Shown here: positions 9,165 to 17,928 of the stretch, piece by piece | Numbering within the stretch: the stretch's first letter is position 1 | How the letters are laid out: every line of letters starts with the position of its first letter | Assembly: GCA_002471665.1 (NCBI GenBank) | Contig: DKQK01000025.1 | Coordinates: 40,771 to 104,770 of the forward strand | From: Gammaproteobacteria bacterium UBA7310 | GTDB lineage: Bacteria; Pseudomonadota; Gammaproteobacteria; Pseudomonadales; Ketobacteraceae | Direction of reading: 5' to 3' | Length of the DNA: 64,000 nt | Notes under the pieces: generated by a model | The model's input: only the letters and a program-made list of their open reading frames with translations | What the model was told of the DNA's origin: nothing | Databases searched by the model: none | Program-made: the position numbers and the translations under genes

Positions 9165-10952
9165 CTAGCCTCTGTCCGATTGCATCTGTACCTGCCACAT
9201 TTCTTTGTAACGACCGGATTGCTCCAACAATTGACGGTGGCTGCCACGCTCCACAATGCGGCCCTCCTCCAAAACGATGATTTCATCACAATCCACCACC
9301 GTGGACAGACGATGGGCGATCACCAAAGTGGTATGGTTACGCGCTATGGTTTGCAACGACTGGTTGATTGCCTGTTCCGTATGCGAATCCAGCGAAGAAG
9401 TGGCCTCGTCAAACAAAAAAATGCGTGGCCCTTTCAATAAAGCCCTGGCGATGGCGATGCGCTGCTTTTCGCCACCAGACACTTTCAAACCTCTCTCGCC
9501 CACCAGCGTATCGTAGCCTTTCGGTAATTTGCTGATGAACTCCGTCAGCATGGCATGCTCGGAAGCAGCAAGAATCGCCTGTTCACTGGCATCAGGCCGG
9601 CCATAGCGGACGTTTTCCCGCAGGGTATCATTAAACAATACGGTATCCTGAGGCACCACGCCAATGGCCGCGCGCAAACTATCCTGGGTAAGTTTCTGTA
9701 TCTTATGACCGCCAATAGAAATACTACCCTCATTGACTTCATAGAACCGAAACAACAAACGGGCGATGGTGGATTTTCCCGCCCCGCTGGGACCGACGAT
9801 CGCGACTTTCTTACCCGCCGGAACCCGGAATGAAACATGACGCAGAATCGGCCGTTCAGGATGGTAAGCAAAACTCACGTTATCAAACTCAATGCCATCG
9901 GCAGCAGCAGGCAATTGCTCGGCATCCGCCCTATCGTTTATTGCAGGGGTCAACTCCAGAATCGCAAACATACCCTCCACATCAGCAAGAGCGCGCTTCA
10001 TTTCTCTGTACACAAACCCCAGGGCGTTAAGCGGTATAAACACCTGGATCATGAGTGCATTGATCATCGCCAGATCACCCAAAGTCATGATGCTATCTTT
10101 GACCTGGCCTGCTGCAATCAACATCATCACGGCGATGCTGGCGGCAATGATCAGCGCCTGACCAGAATTCAACGCCGCCAAGCTCAAATGGTTTTTGACC
10201 TTGGCCTGCTCACGCTCCAGCAAATTTCCGGCATAAAGTCGGGCTTCATAGTGTTCGTTATTAAAATATTTGACGGTTTCATAGTTGAGCAGGCTATCGA
10301 TGGCTCGGGTATTGGCCTTGCTGTCTTTCAAATTAGCGTCACGTACATAGGCGGTGCGCCAGTTGGTCACCACCACAGAAAACAAAATATACACCACGAC
10401 TGCAAACAACGTAATCCAGACGAACACCAGATCGAACTGCACAGCAAATACAGCGATCACCAACGCCACCTCAACCAGGATTGGCACCACACTGAACACC
10501 AGTGAACGCAGTAAAAACGAGACCCCACTGGTACCACGTTCAATATCCCGGGACAGGCCACCGGTTTTGCGGCTGAGATGGTATTCCAGATCCAGGCGAT
10601 GCAGGTGTTCGAATACCGTCAGACCCAAGCGCGACAGGGTGCGCTCCGCCACACGCCCAAAGACAGCATCACGCAGCTCGCCAAATGCCACACTGCTGAA
10701 GCGTAACAGCCCGTAGGCCACCACCATGGTAACCGGTACCGCAATGGCCTGCGTTGCCAGCGATTGATCGAGGGAATCCACAATGTGCTTGAGTGAAACC
10801 GGCACCCCCACGTTGGCAATTTTGGCCAGCACCAACAGGCTTAAAGCCAGACCGACCCGAACACGAAACTGCCAAAGGTAAGGCAACAATTTGCCCAGTA
10901 CAGCCCAATCCACATCGCCACGCTGTACATTACCGTACATATTGTCATGCAT
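9165..10952 (-). CDS. ABC exporter, fused permease-ATPase, Atm1/heavy-metal type
   Basis: 595 residues: an N-terminal membrane domain with about six helices (residues 20-320), then a nucleotide-binding domain with Walker A GPSGAGKST, signature VSGGEKQRIAIARALL, Walker B IFLFDEATSSLDS and H-loop IAHRLSTV. The layout and the stretch RTGGLSRDIERGTSGVSFLLR (split by helices) resemble Atm1/HMT1 half-transporters that export glutathione-linked sulfur or metal compounds as homodimers. The substrate is an inference from family. The HTH regulator gene follows five bases downstream. A GATase gene diverges upstream across about 80 bases. Confidence 0.88.
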   Translation of the reverse strand: MHDNMYGNVQRGDVDWAVLGKLLPYLWQFRVRVGLALSLLVLAKIANVGVPVSLKHIVDSLDQSLATQAIAVPVTMVVAYGLLRFSSVAFGELRDAVFGRVAERTLSRLGLTVFEHLHRLDLEYHLSRKTGGLSRDIERGTSGVSFLLRSLVFSVVPILVEVALVIAVFAVQFDLVFVWITLFAVVVYILFSVVVTNWRTAYVRDANLKDSKANTRAIDSLLNYETVKYFNNEHYEARLYAGNLLEREQAKVKNHLSLAALNSGQALIIAASIAVMMLIAAGQVKDSIMTLGDLAMINALMIQVFIPLNALGFVYREMKRALADVEGMFAILELTPAINDRADAEQLPAAADGIEFDNVSFAYHPERPILRHVSFRVPAGKKVAIVGPSGAGKSTIARLLFRFYEVNEGSISIGGHKIQKLTQDSLRAAIGVVPQDTVLFNDTLRENVRYGRPDASEQAILAASEHAMLTEFISKLPKGYDTLVGERGLKVSGGEKQRIAIARALLKGPRIFLFDEATSSLDSHTEQAINQSLQTIARNHTTLVIAHRLSTVVDCDEIIVLEEGRIVERGSHRQLLEQSGRYKEMWQVQMQSDRG

Positions 10953-11034
10953 ACGCTAACCTTGGTTTCCCCAAACAGAGTTTTCTTGCTATAAAATCCG
11001 AAACAACATTGCTTCAGTATGGAATGTAATCCCA

Positions 11035-11742
11035 ATGAGCTCCAGAATCGGTATTATCAAAACCGGCACCACACACCCCCGCCTACGCAGCATCTTTGGA
11101 GACTTCGAAACCTGGTTCCAGGATTCCGTGGGCCACGCGCACTTTACTACATACGACGTGGCGGGTGGAGTAAAGCCTCCACCAACCGACGCCTGCGATG
11201 GTTTTATTGTTACCGGCTCCCCTGCCATGGTGACCGAAAAAGCGCCCTGGAGTGAAAATCTGAAACCATGGTTAATGCAGATGGTAGAACAGGAGCGCCC
11301 TGTGCTGGCAGTATGCTATGGCCACCAATTGTTGGCAGAGGCACTGGGGGGAGAAGCCGGCTGGCACCCCAAGGGGCGTGAAATCGGTACAGTAGCCATA
11401 AATCTTACCCAGGCAGGTAAAGAAGACCTGCTGTTAAGTGCGTTGCCCGCAACATTCAGCGCCCAGGTCACCCATGCTCAAAGCGCCTTGAAACTACCAC
11501 CGGGCGCAACCCTGCTGGCCAGCAATCAGTATGAACCCCATCAAGCCTATCGGGTGGGCAGCCGTGCCTGGAGCGTCCAGTTTCATCCGGAATTCACCGC
11601 CGACATCATGCGTGGCTATATCTTTGAAGCGTACGAAAAGCTGATGGCGGCCCAAATACCGGTTAAAGGCCTGCTGGCTGCGGTGGATCATGCTGACGCC
11701 AATCACCATCTGGTTCAACGCTTTGTGGACCTGTGTGACTAG
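11035..11742 (+). CDS. class I glutamine amidotransferase domain protein
   Basis: 235 residues made of a single class I GATase domain. The catalytic triad is Cys94 (VLAVCYGHQLL), His184 and Glu186 (SVQFHPEF). No synthetase domain is attached, so it is not GuaA or CarA; stand-alone members act in glutamyl-amide or polyamine breakdown, or pair with an unknown partner. A weak GGAA ribosome site precedes the ATG. It converges on endonuclease V with a gap of six bases, too short for a separate terminator. The family is certain, the reaction is not. Confidence 0.85.
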   Translation: MSSRIGIIKTGTTHPRLRSIFGDFETWFQDSVGHAHFTTYDVAGGVKPPPTDACDGFIVTGSPAMVTEKAPWSENLKPWLMQMVEQERPVLAVCYGHQLLAEALGGEAGWHPKGREIGTVAINLTQAGKEDLLLSALPATFSAQVTHAQSALKLPPGATLLASNQYEPHQAYRVGSRAWSVQFHPEFTADIMRGYIFEAYEKLMAAQIPVKGLLAAVDHADANHHLVQRFVDLCD

Positions 11743-11748
11743 ACGCCG

Positions 11749-12414
11749 TTACCCGACGTATTGATTATGGGAGGCCAGGTTATGGGCGTAACGGGTGGTT
11801 TCCGGCAACTTGTAACGGGAAACGCATCGCATCGCCCAATCCACCGATGACGCAAGACTGATGCGGTGTCCGGGTGAGATAAAAATGGGCTTCACGCCCT
11901 GCCGGCTGCGCACCACCGCCCCGATGGTGTCACCCTTGTCCTGCAACGGCGTCCAGGCGCCTTTTTTATCCGCAGGTTCCTCATAGGTGCCCACTAACCG
12001 GGTCTTGCCGACGCCAATGGCCGGTTTATCCAGCCACAATCCCAGATGACAGGCAATACCAAAGCGGCGCGGGTGAGCAATTCCCTGACCGTCGCACAAC
12101 AACAAATCCGGTGTTATCCGCAACTGTTCATAGGCTTTCAATATGGCGGGCATTTCACGAAAAGAAAGCAAACCGGGAATATACGGATAGGATGTGGGGA
12201 GTTTAACGAGGGCGGAATCGATGGGTTTCAGTTCAGGATAACGCAGTACCACAATGGCTGCCCGGGTGATGCGGTTCTGATCCTCAAAACCCACATCCAC
12301 ACCCGCCACCGTGGTTATCTCGCCGAAGCAATCATCAGTGATGATCCGACCCCGCCAGCGCTGCTGCAGGGCAATGGCGTCTTTAGGCGATAAATCCCAG
12401 GCGTGATGCTGCAT
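11749..12414 (-). CDS. nfi: endonuclease V (deoxyinosine 3' endonuclease)
   Basis: 221 residues, full length for the family. It nicks DNA next to deaminated adenine (hypoxanthine) to start repair. The metal-binding acids are visible as Asp40 (VAGVDVGF), Glu87 (GLLSFREMPA) and Asp108 (LLCDGQGIAHPRRFG), and the wedge motif PYIPG precedes Glu87. The gene sits between tRNA-Glu, also on the minus strand with its own terminator, and the converging GATase gene. Confidence 0.95.
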   Translation of the reverse strand: MQHHAWDLSPKDAIALQQRWRGRIITDDCFGEITTVAGVDVGFEDQNRITRAAIVVLRYPELKPIDSALVKLPTSYPYIPGLLSFREMPAILKAYEQLRITPDLLLCDGQGIAHPRRFGIACHLGLWLDKPAIGVGKTRLVGTYEEPADKKGAWTPLQDKGDTIGAVVRSRQGVKPIFISPGHRISLASSVDWAMRCVSRYKLPETTRYAHNLASHNQYVG

Positions 12415-12486
12415 GTTACCTCCTTCACCTATCTGCGGCCCGTTAACCGATACCCGATACCCGATATCAGAGTATCGCGCACAAAA

Positions 12487-12511
12487 AAAAGCAGGCCTAA
12501 GCCTGCTTTTT
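12487..12511 (-). terminator. rho-independent terminator of tRNA-Glu
   Basis: Stem AAAAGCAGGC (12487-12496) with GCCTGCTTTT (12501-12510), four-base loop, and an A-run at 12483-12490 that reads as a U-run on the minus strand. It begins 10 bases after the tRNA 3' end. Confidence 0.85.
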
Positions 12512-12520
12512 ATCGAATAG

Positions 12521-12596
12521 TGGCGTCCCCTAGGGGACTCGAACCCCTGTTACCGCCGTGAAAGGGCGGTGTCCTAGGCCACTAGACGAAGGGGAC
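12521..12596 (-). tRNA. tRNA-Glu (anticodon UUC)
   Basis: A 76-base minus-strand sequence folds as a full cloverleaf. The acceptor stem pairs GUCCCCU with AGGGGAC, the anticodon loop CUUUCAC carries UUC, the T loop is GUUCGAGUC, and CCA is encoded. It differs from E. coli tRNA-Glu at only a few positions as I recall that sequence. It is a single gene, not part of an rRNA operon here, and is followed by its own terminator. No integrase or attachment repeat is seen beside it. Confidence 0.97.
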
Positions 12597-12783
12597 GCAA
12601 ACAACACTTCGTCGTGTGTTGAGGCGCGCATTTTATGGACGAACCCTAACCTCGTCAAGCAATTTTTTCCAATTAATTCATAATCCTCTGCCGAATCAAA
12701 CAGCTGCACAGTGTGGGTGGATCATTCGCATTTCGGTACGCACTTCGCTAGCATGCTGGAACCAGAAACGAGGAATAACAAGA

Positions 12784-13860
12784 ATGAAAAAACTGATGAT
12801 GGCGGTGCTGATAATCAGCCTGCTACTGGCCGCAGGCCTCACCCTGATTCCCTCCCCCATTGATGCTGCCGCCTATAATCCGGCACCGTCGATGGCGATG
12901 GCCGGACCGCTTGCCGTGAACCGGCTGTTGGATGACATCAACGTACTGGCGGCACAATCCGTGCTGGGGGCGGAGGATGTGGATGTGGACCCCCAGGGGC
13001 GTGTATACGGCACCACCGCAGACGGCCGGATCATCCGGGTCAGCCCTGATGGTAACACCGAAACCCTGGCGCACACGCAGGGTCGGCCACTGGGCCTGCA
13101 CTGGGATAGCAGGGGCAATCTGATCATTTGCGATGCTTTCAAAGGCCTGCTGTCACTTGCACCCAATGGCGAACTGACAACTCTGCTCACTGAAGTGGAC
13201 GGCATTCCACTGGTGTTCGCGGATGATCTGGAAATCGCCGACGACGGCACAATATATTTTACCGATGCCAGCATCAAGTACGACCAGCATCACTATGTGC
13301 TGGACATGCTGGAAGCCCGCCCCTGGGGCCGCCTGATTGCATTTAACCCGGAAACCGGCCAGGCTCGCACAGTGTTGGATGAGCTGTATTTTGCCAACGG
13401 TGTGGCCCTATCCAGTAAGCAGGATTTTGTGCTGGTCAATGAAACTTACCGCTACCGGGTGACCCGATACTGGATCAGCGGGCCCAAACAAGGTCGGTCC
13501 GATATTTTTATCGACAGGCTGCCGGGGTTTCCGGACGGCATTTCCAGCAGCGGACGAGGCACTTTCTGGCTCGCGTTGCCCACCGTACGCAATCCTCAGG
13601 CTGACTTCATGCATCCCTGGCCCTTTCTAAAAGAGATCGTCGCCAGGCTGCCGGATTCCGCCAGGCCTAAACCCGCGCCCTATGGCCTGATTGTAGAGCT
13701 GGATGAACAGGGCAATGTGCTGCGCAGCCTGCACGATCCGGAAGGAGACGATTTTCCGTTCATAACCTCGGTGCAGGAAGTCAACAACCAGCTGTATTTG
13801 GGAACGCTGACCGGGAAAGGCATCGGCGTAGTGTCAGCACAGCTCAGACCCAAACCCTGA
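12784..13860 (+). CDS. SMP-30/strictosidine synthase-like beta-propeller protein, membrane-anchored or exported
   Basis: 358 residues. The N-terminus MKKLMMAVLIISLLLAAGL is a signal peptide or membrane anchor; the rest is a beta-propeller lactonase/strictosidine synthase-like domain. Recognisable segments are ADDLEIADDGTIYFTDAS, FANGVALS and LPGFPDGISSSGRGTFWLA, which match the APMAP/strictosidine synthase pattern of metal-binding six-bladed propellers. The longer frame back to 12616 is rejected because GAGGA lies just before ATG 12784 and the signal peptide then sits at the N-terminus. Likely a periplasmic lactonase or arylesterase; the substrate is unknown. Monocistronic. Confidence 0.8.
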   Translation: MKKLMMAVLIISLLLAAGLTLIPSPIDAAAYNPAPSMAMAGPLAVNRLLDDINVLAAQSVLGAEDVDVDPQGRVYGTTADGRIIRVSPDGNTETLAHTQGRPLGLHWDSRGNLIICDAFKGLLSLAPNGELTTLLTEVDGIPLVFADDLEIADDGTIYFTDASIKYDQHHYVLDMLEARPWGRLIAFNPETGQARTVLDELYFANGVALSSKQDFVLVNETYRYRVTRYWISGPKQGRSDIFIDRLPGFPDGISSSGRGTFWLALPTVRNPQADFMHPWPFLKEIVARLPDSARPKPAPYGLIVELDEQGNVLRSLHDPEGDDFPFITSVQEVNNQLYLGTLTGKGIGVVSAQLRPKP

Positions 13861-13969
13861 TCTGTCAAAACGTAATAAGCAAACCAACTCTAGGAACCCT
13901 TGGTTACACCTCTGGAGAGTCACGGAGGGCTGGGGTAATCTGAGATCAGTCCAAACATGAGGAAACATC

Positions 13970-14281
13970 ATGTCCGAAGCCAAACAATATGATTCTTTTG
14001 AAAATTTCTACCCATTTTATCTGGCGGAGCACAGCAATGTAACCTGCCGCCGACTGCACTTTGTGGGCAGTACCCTGGTCTTGTTACTGCTGGCCTATAG
14101 CGTTACCACGGCCAGCTGGGGCTACCTGCTATTGTTGCCCGTAGTGGGTTACGGATTTGCCTGGGTGGGGCATTTCTTCTTTGAGAAAAACAAACCAGCC
14201 ACCTTCACTTACCCCTGGTACAGCTTCATGGGTGACTGGGTTATGTACAAAGACATCCTTACCGGAAAGATTCGCTTTTAA
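13970..14281 (+). CDS. Mpo1-like (DUF962) membrane protein
   Basis: 103 residues. The N-terminal pattern SFENFYPFYLAEHSN, the HFVGS segment at the first membrane helix, and a second HFFFE motif after the helix pair match the DUF962/Mpo1 family, whose yeast member is an iron-dependent alpha-oxidising dioxygenase of 2-hydroxy fatty acids. Conserved His residues (H20, H31 and the later GHFFFEKNKP) could bind iron. Two membrane helices lie at about residues 31-48 and 50-68. GAGGAAAC gives a good ribosome site. Bacterial function is unproven. Confidence 0.75.
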   Translation: MSEAKQYDSFENFYPFYLAEHSNVTCRRLHFVGSTLVLLLLAYSVTTASWGYLLLLPVVGYGFAWVGHFFFEKNKPATFTYPWYSFMGDWVMYKDILTGKIRF

Positions 14282-14398
14282 AAACTAACCTAAACAGGTT
14301 TAGCCGCAAATCCGGGCCGATGACCATTCCTGGACCTGAATCAAGAATTTAGGTCTACACTTAACAGGATAGGAAGGCCAACCGGCAAAGGACAAACC

Positions 14399-15166
14399 AT
14401 GTCATCAGAACTGATCGTTATACTGTCCATCGTGGGCGGTGCAGGGCTTATCGGCCTGTTTTACATCAGCCACAGCATTGAGCAGCAGCGGCGGCAACGG
14501 GCTCTGTTGATTGCCAATATTTCTGACTTTGCGTTTCGCTTGCAACGCCTGCTGGACTCCATTCCTCCTGCCTACCTGGGAAAAGACATTCAGTTGCTGC
14601 TGCTGGGTCAAATCAAAAAGCGGATGGAGCGGCTGAAAGAGCTGGCTCCCAGCAACGACAAATTCCGCAAGAAACTGGATGCCACCAACGAGCACATTGC
14701 GGAAGTAACGGGCTCCACCGCCAAGCAAGTCAAACCGCAGATCAAAAGCCCAGAAGAAGCCTCTCAGATCCGCACCCTGTTACAGGATTTGAGTAAGATC
14801 ATTGAAACCTTTGCCCAAAACAAGATCATCACTGTGGCTGAAGCCCGCACCCATCTGGCATTCCTGCAAAGCAGTTACCTTGATGCCAACCTCAATCACT
14901 TGCTGCATCAGGCCGAAACTGCCCGCCAGGAACAAAAACCCAAGGTGGCCATACTGAATTATGAGAAAGCACTGACTGAAATGAAAAAACGCAATAAAAA
15001 GGGTAATTTCAGCGAACGCATCGAGCAAGTAACGGCCGTCATCAACCAACTGAGGGATGAAGCCGGGCACGCCGTTTCAAGCACAGCAGACGAACCCAAT
15101 GAGTTGAACCAGGCGATGAATGAGCTACTGGAAGAAGAAGACGCCTGGAAGAAAAAATATTTCTGA
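14399..15166 (+). CDS. hypothetical membrane-anchored coiled-coil protein
   Basis: 255 residues, family not recognised. Residues 5-24 form one hydrophobic helix (VILSIVGGAGLIGLFYISHS); the remainder is charged and almost entirely helical, with heptad-like stretches at about 60-110 and 165-250. A short region around KVAILNYEKALTEMKKR looks like a single TPR-like helix pair. The start has an AAAGGA ribosome site. No catalytic motif is seen. It stands between the Mpo1-like gene and the GST gene and is probably transcribed alone or with GST. Confidence 0.7.
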   Translation: MSSELIVILSIVGGAGLIGLFYISHSIEQQRRQRALLIANISDFAFRLQRLLDSIPPAYLGKDIQLLLLGQIKKRMERLKELAPSNDKFRKKLDATNEHIAEVTGSTAKQVKPQIKSPEEASQIRTLLQDLSKIIETFAQNKIITVAEARTHLAFLQSSYLDANLNHLLHQAETARQEQKPKVAILNYEKALTEMKKRNKKGNFSERIEQVTAVINQLRDEAGHAVSSTADEPNELNQAMNELLEEEDAWKKKYF

Positions 15167-15242
15167 AGCTGTCTTTACTCACCCTTGAAATAACAGGGCA
15201 ATGCGTTAATCCTCGACCAAACCATCACCAGAGGATCAAATA

Positions 15243-15899
15243 ATGACACTAACGGTATACGGAGCATCACTCTCCCCTTTTGTTCGCAAAGTCTGCATTG
15301 CTTTGACGGAGAAACAGGTTCCCTACGAACAAATCCAGATTGACCCCGCCAAACTTCCGGAAAACTTTCACGAACTGAGCCCCTTTGGACGGATCCCAGC
15401 CCTTAAGGATGGCGATAATGTGCTGGCCGATTCCGCTGTCATACTCTCCTACCTGGAGCGCAAATATCCCACGCATCCGTTGAGCTATGAAGATCCCTAT
15501 TTGCAGGCAAAAGTGCAATGGTTTGAAAAGTTCGCAGATTACGAACTGGCACCGAATACGACCTTTGGCGTGTTCCGAAACCGGGTGCTGATGAAAATGA
15601 TGCGCAAGGAATGTGACGATGCCTTTGTGGAGAAATGTCTGCAGGTAAAACTGCCGCCGTTGCTGGACTATCTGGAAGAAAGCATTCAGGACAACGAATT
15701 CATTGTCGGTGACCGCTTTACCGTCGCCGACATTGCCATTGCTTCACAGTTTGTCAACTATAGCTACGGTGATGAGCGTATCGATTCTGGACGCTGGCCC
15801 AAGGCGGCAGCCTATGTGGAGCGCTTGCATGGACGCCCCAGCATCGCCCCAATGATTACCCGGGAAACCACATTCATTGACAAAGTTCTGCACCGTTAG
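15243..15899 (+). CDS. glutathione S-transferase family protein
   Basis: 218 residues with the N-terminal thioredoxin-like domain (YGASLSPFVRKVCIAL, the Ser of SPF likely activating glutathione), the cis-Pro strand GRIPALKDGD, the gamma-Glu contact ADSAVILSYLERK, and an all-helical C-terminal domain with FTVADIAIASQF. It conjugates or reduces electrophilic compounds with glutathione. An AGAGGA ribosome site precedes the ATG. It converges on the ohrR-gpx operon, in keeping with a small oxidative stress cluster. Confidence 0.9.
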   Translation: MTLTVYGASLSPFVRKVCIALTEKQVPYEQIQIDPAKLPENFHELSPFGRIPALKDGDNVLADSAVILSYLERKYPTHPLSYEDPYLQAKVQWFEKFADYELAPNTTFGVFRNRVLMKMMRKECDDAFVEKCLQVKLPPLLDYLEESIQDNEFIVGDRFTVADIAIASQFVNYSYGDERIDSGRWPKAAAYVERLHGRPSIAPMITRETTFIDKVLHR

Positions 15900-15906
15900 A
15901 ACAGCC

Positions 15907-15950
15907 CCAGCGCCACTCCAGGCTGACTCCAGCGCCGCTCCAGGCCGACT
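15907..15950. repeat. 22-base tandem duplication between gst and ohrR
   Basis: Two adjacent 22-base units, 15907-15928 and 15929-15950, differ at two positions (A/G and T/C). They fill almost the whole gap between the converging gst and ohrR stops. No hairpin with a T-run was found here. Confidence 0.85.
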
Positions 15951-15955
15951 CAGAG

Positions 15956-16417
15956 TCAGCCTTCATCCAGCAACAGCCGCAATTGCTCGCGCAACGCCAA
16001 CAACTGATTGGGTGTTATCGGCAAGTTGCACAACAATTGCAACGGCACCACCCGAGCGCGCTCCTTGAGTTCGATGCCATCCAATGACAATCGTATGAGC
16101 ACCTCTCGTTCGTCATGGCTGGCCCGTTCCCGGTGGATCAAGCCATTGCTCTCCAGACGTTTCAACAGTGGCGTGAGGGTGCCGCTATCAAGCTTCAGCC
16201 GTTCGCCGATGAACTTTACGGCAACCCCCTGGGGAAATTGTGGATCGGGCAGAGATTCCCACAACACCAGCATCACCAGATACTGAGGGTAAGTCAGGCC
16301 CAACTCATTGAGTAAAGGCCGGTATTGGGCGATTATTTTGCGGGAAAGCGCATAGAGAACGAAGCAAAACTGATTATCCAGTTGCAGGGCTTCGTCCAGA
16401 TCATTGAGCGCCGTCAA
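15956..16417 (-). CDS. OhrR-like MarR family redox regulator
   Basis: 153 residues with a winged helix-turn-helix (LKLDSGTLTPLLKRLESNGLI, wing at RERASHDEREVLI). The N-terminal Cys18 in DNQFCFVLYALSRK corresponds to the peroxide-sensing Cys of OhrR proteins, which release DNA when organic hydroperoxide oxidises it. It lies 11 bases downstream of gpx on the same strand, so the peroxidase and its probable sensor form an operon that is likely autoregulated (inference). No Ohr gene is in the window, and another target elsewhere is possible. Confidence 0.85.
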   Translation of the reverse strand: MTALNDLDEALQLDNQFCFVLYALSRKIIAQYRPLLNELGLTYPQYLVMLVLWESLPDPQFPQGVAVKFIGERLKLDSGTLTPLLKRLESNGLIHRERASHDEREVLIRLSLDGIELKERARVVPLQLLCNLPITPNQLLALREQLRLLLDEG

Positions 16418-16428
16418 CGGGATGCGCC

Positions 16429-16911
16429 TCAGGCCAGTAACTTACGAATTTCAGATTCAATTTTTTCCGGTGTATCCTTGGGCGCAAAGCGCTGCACGAC
16501 CTCACCGTCCTGATTAATCAAAAACTTGGTGAAATTCCATTTGATCGCCTGGGTACCCAGCAAACCAGGCGCCTGCTCTTTCAGATGTTTAAACAGGGGA
16601 TGGGCATCGTCCCCATTAACATCCACTTTCTCGAACATGGGAAAGCTGACTCCGTAATTCAGTTCGCAGAACTCGGTGATCTGTTCATTGCTGCCCGGGT
16701 CCTGCTTACCAAACTGATTACAGGGAAAACCGAGAATCTCCAGGCCGCTGTCCTTATATTGCTTATAGAGTTTTTCAAGCCCCTTGAACTGTGGTGTAAA
16801 GCCACATTTACTGGCCGTATTCACCACCAGAATCACTTTACCTTTATAGTCTGACAGAGGTGTTTCCTTCCCCTGCATGGTCACTGCCTTGAAATCATGC
16901 ACGCTGCCCAT
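16429..16911 (-). CDS. glutathione peroxidase (Cys type)
   Basis: 160 residues, standard length. It reduces hydrogen peroxide and organic peroxides, with thioredoxin or glutathione as donor. The tetrad is Cys36 (NTASKCGFTP), Gln70 (CNQFGKQDPGS), Trp125 and Asn126 (KWNFTKF); Cys82 is a likely resolving residue, which favours thioredoxin-dependent turnover. No selenocysteine codon is involved. First gene of the gpx-ohrR operon. Confidence 0.92.
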   Translation of the reverse strand: MGSVHDFKAVTMQGKETPLSDYKGKVILVVNTASKCGFTPQFKGLEKLYKQYKDSGLEILGFPCNQFGKQDPGSNEQITEFCELNYGVSFPMFEKVDVNGDDAHPLFKHLKEQAPGLLGTQAIKWNFTKFLINQDGEVVQRFAPKDTPEKIESEIRKLLA

Positions 16912-17376
16912 TGGAGTCTCCCTTAGATGTGAACAGGTATGTTTGCTTCCAGATTACTCGCACAGCATACAGCGCATTTATATTTTGCACAATTTAATAA
17001 TGCACAATCAAACTCAATACGCAGTGTGCCTGGTTCTCACTTTTCCACAATTTCTGTGGATAACTCTGTTGATACATTATGTAAAAATTCGTAAAACACG
17101 CTCATTCCGCTCATCGCAACAAACTGGTTATTTTTTAATCAGACACATTTGAGCCAAAATTCAGCAACTTACCCGACGAATTGCACCAACAAGGAACATA
17201 GCTTTATTTATATAGCCTACAGCGATAGTCTCCACTAACTGTGTACAAAAACGGTGCGGTTGACTGTGATTAAATTTGAATCCATTGGCTGACAAACGTC
17301 GATAAAATATAGATAAGCGGTTGTTAACAATTTATGGTTATAACAACCAAATTTAAGGCAACCCGCTTGTTAATAA
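16912..17376. promoter_or_regulatory. AT-rich intergenic region with DnaA-box-like cluster and gpx promoter area
   Basis: 465 bases without a credible gene. It must hold the minus-strand promoter for gpx-ohrR near its left end and receives the end of msrB at its right end. It contains a perfect DnaA box (TGTGGATAA, 17055-17063, reverse of TTATCCACA) paired with TTTTCCACA (17041-17049) in opposite orientation, plus TTTTGCACA (16983-16991) and TAATGCACA (16998-17006). The last two are also an 8-base direct repeat, TGCACAAT, spaced 15 bases apart. An 8-base perfect inverted repeat GGTTGTTA / TAACAACC lies at 17319-17348 with a 14-base loop. I saw no GATC site in the gap. Confidence 0.6.
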
Positions 17377-17781
17377 CTATTTTTGACTGTTTTCATGAAA
17401 CTGCAGTGAAAGCGAATTAATGCAATAGCGCAGACCGGTTGGCGGTGGCCCATCGGGAAAAACGTGGCCCAAATGGGCATCACAGGCAGCACACAGCACT
17501 TCTGTACGTACCATTCCATGGGAGGAATCCTTGCGTTCGATAACAGCGCGCTCATCCACCGGCTGGAAAAAGCTTGGCCAGCCTGAACCGGAATCGTATT
17601 TGGTCTGGGACACAAACAAAGGCGCATCGCAACAGGCGCAGTGATACTGGCCAACTTCCTTATGATCCCAATACTTACCCGTAAATGCCCGCTCGGTACC
17701 AGCCAGCCGGCACACGGCAAACGCCTCTTCATCCAGGCTTTGTTTCCACTCTTCCTGACTTTTTTCAACCCGCTTAACCAC
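17377..17781 (-). CDS. msrB: peptide-methionine (R)-S-oxide reductase
   Basis: 134 residues with the chosen start. MsrB repairs the R form of methionine sulfoxide. Two CxxC pairs for zinc are visible (HCACCDAP and CAACDAHLG), and the catalytic Cys lies in RYCINSLSLQF. A longer frame opens at 17817 with an ATG at 17808, but a GGGAGG ribosome site is placed eight bases before the GTG at 17781, and that start gives the usual MsrB N-terminus (VKRVEKSQEEWKQ). It diverges from alaA and is close to gpx and ohrR, a loose oxidative-damage cluster. Confidence 0.92.
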   Translation of the reverse strand: MVKRVEKSQEEWKQSLDEEAFAVCRLAGTERAFTGKYWDHKEVGQYHCACCDAPLFVSQTKYDSGSGWPSFFQPVDERAVIERKDSSHGMVRTEVLCAACDAHLGHVFPDGPPPTGLRYCINSLSLQFHENSQK

Positions 17782-17928
17782 GCTGGGCACCTCCCATTCA
17801 AAGTACATTAAAAACAATTGGTTTTCGTATACACTTACCGGTCTTTGTAAGCTTGCTATGCTTGCATACTATGAACCTTTTTCTTGTTTGTGAACATAGA
17901 AGCCAAATTGAGGCATGAGTTTGTCTAT

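Noticed and set aside
9837..10505. 222-residue plus-strand open frame
   Set aside because: Antisense to the ABC exporter membrane domain; no independent support.
12521..12596. tRNA-Glu as an integration site for a genomic island
   Set aside because: No integrase, no direct repeat of the tRNA 3' end and no atypical genes were seen on either side.
16912..17376. Replication origin (oriC)
   Set aside because: DnaA-like boxes and AT richness are present, but there is no dnaA, mnmG or parAB nearby, I saw no GATC sites, and only one perfect box. Kept as a regulatory cluster instead.
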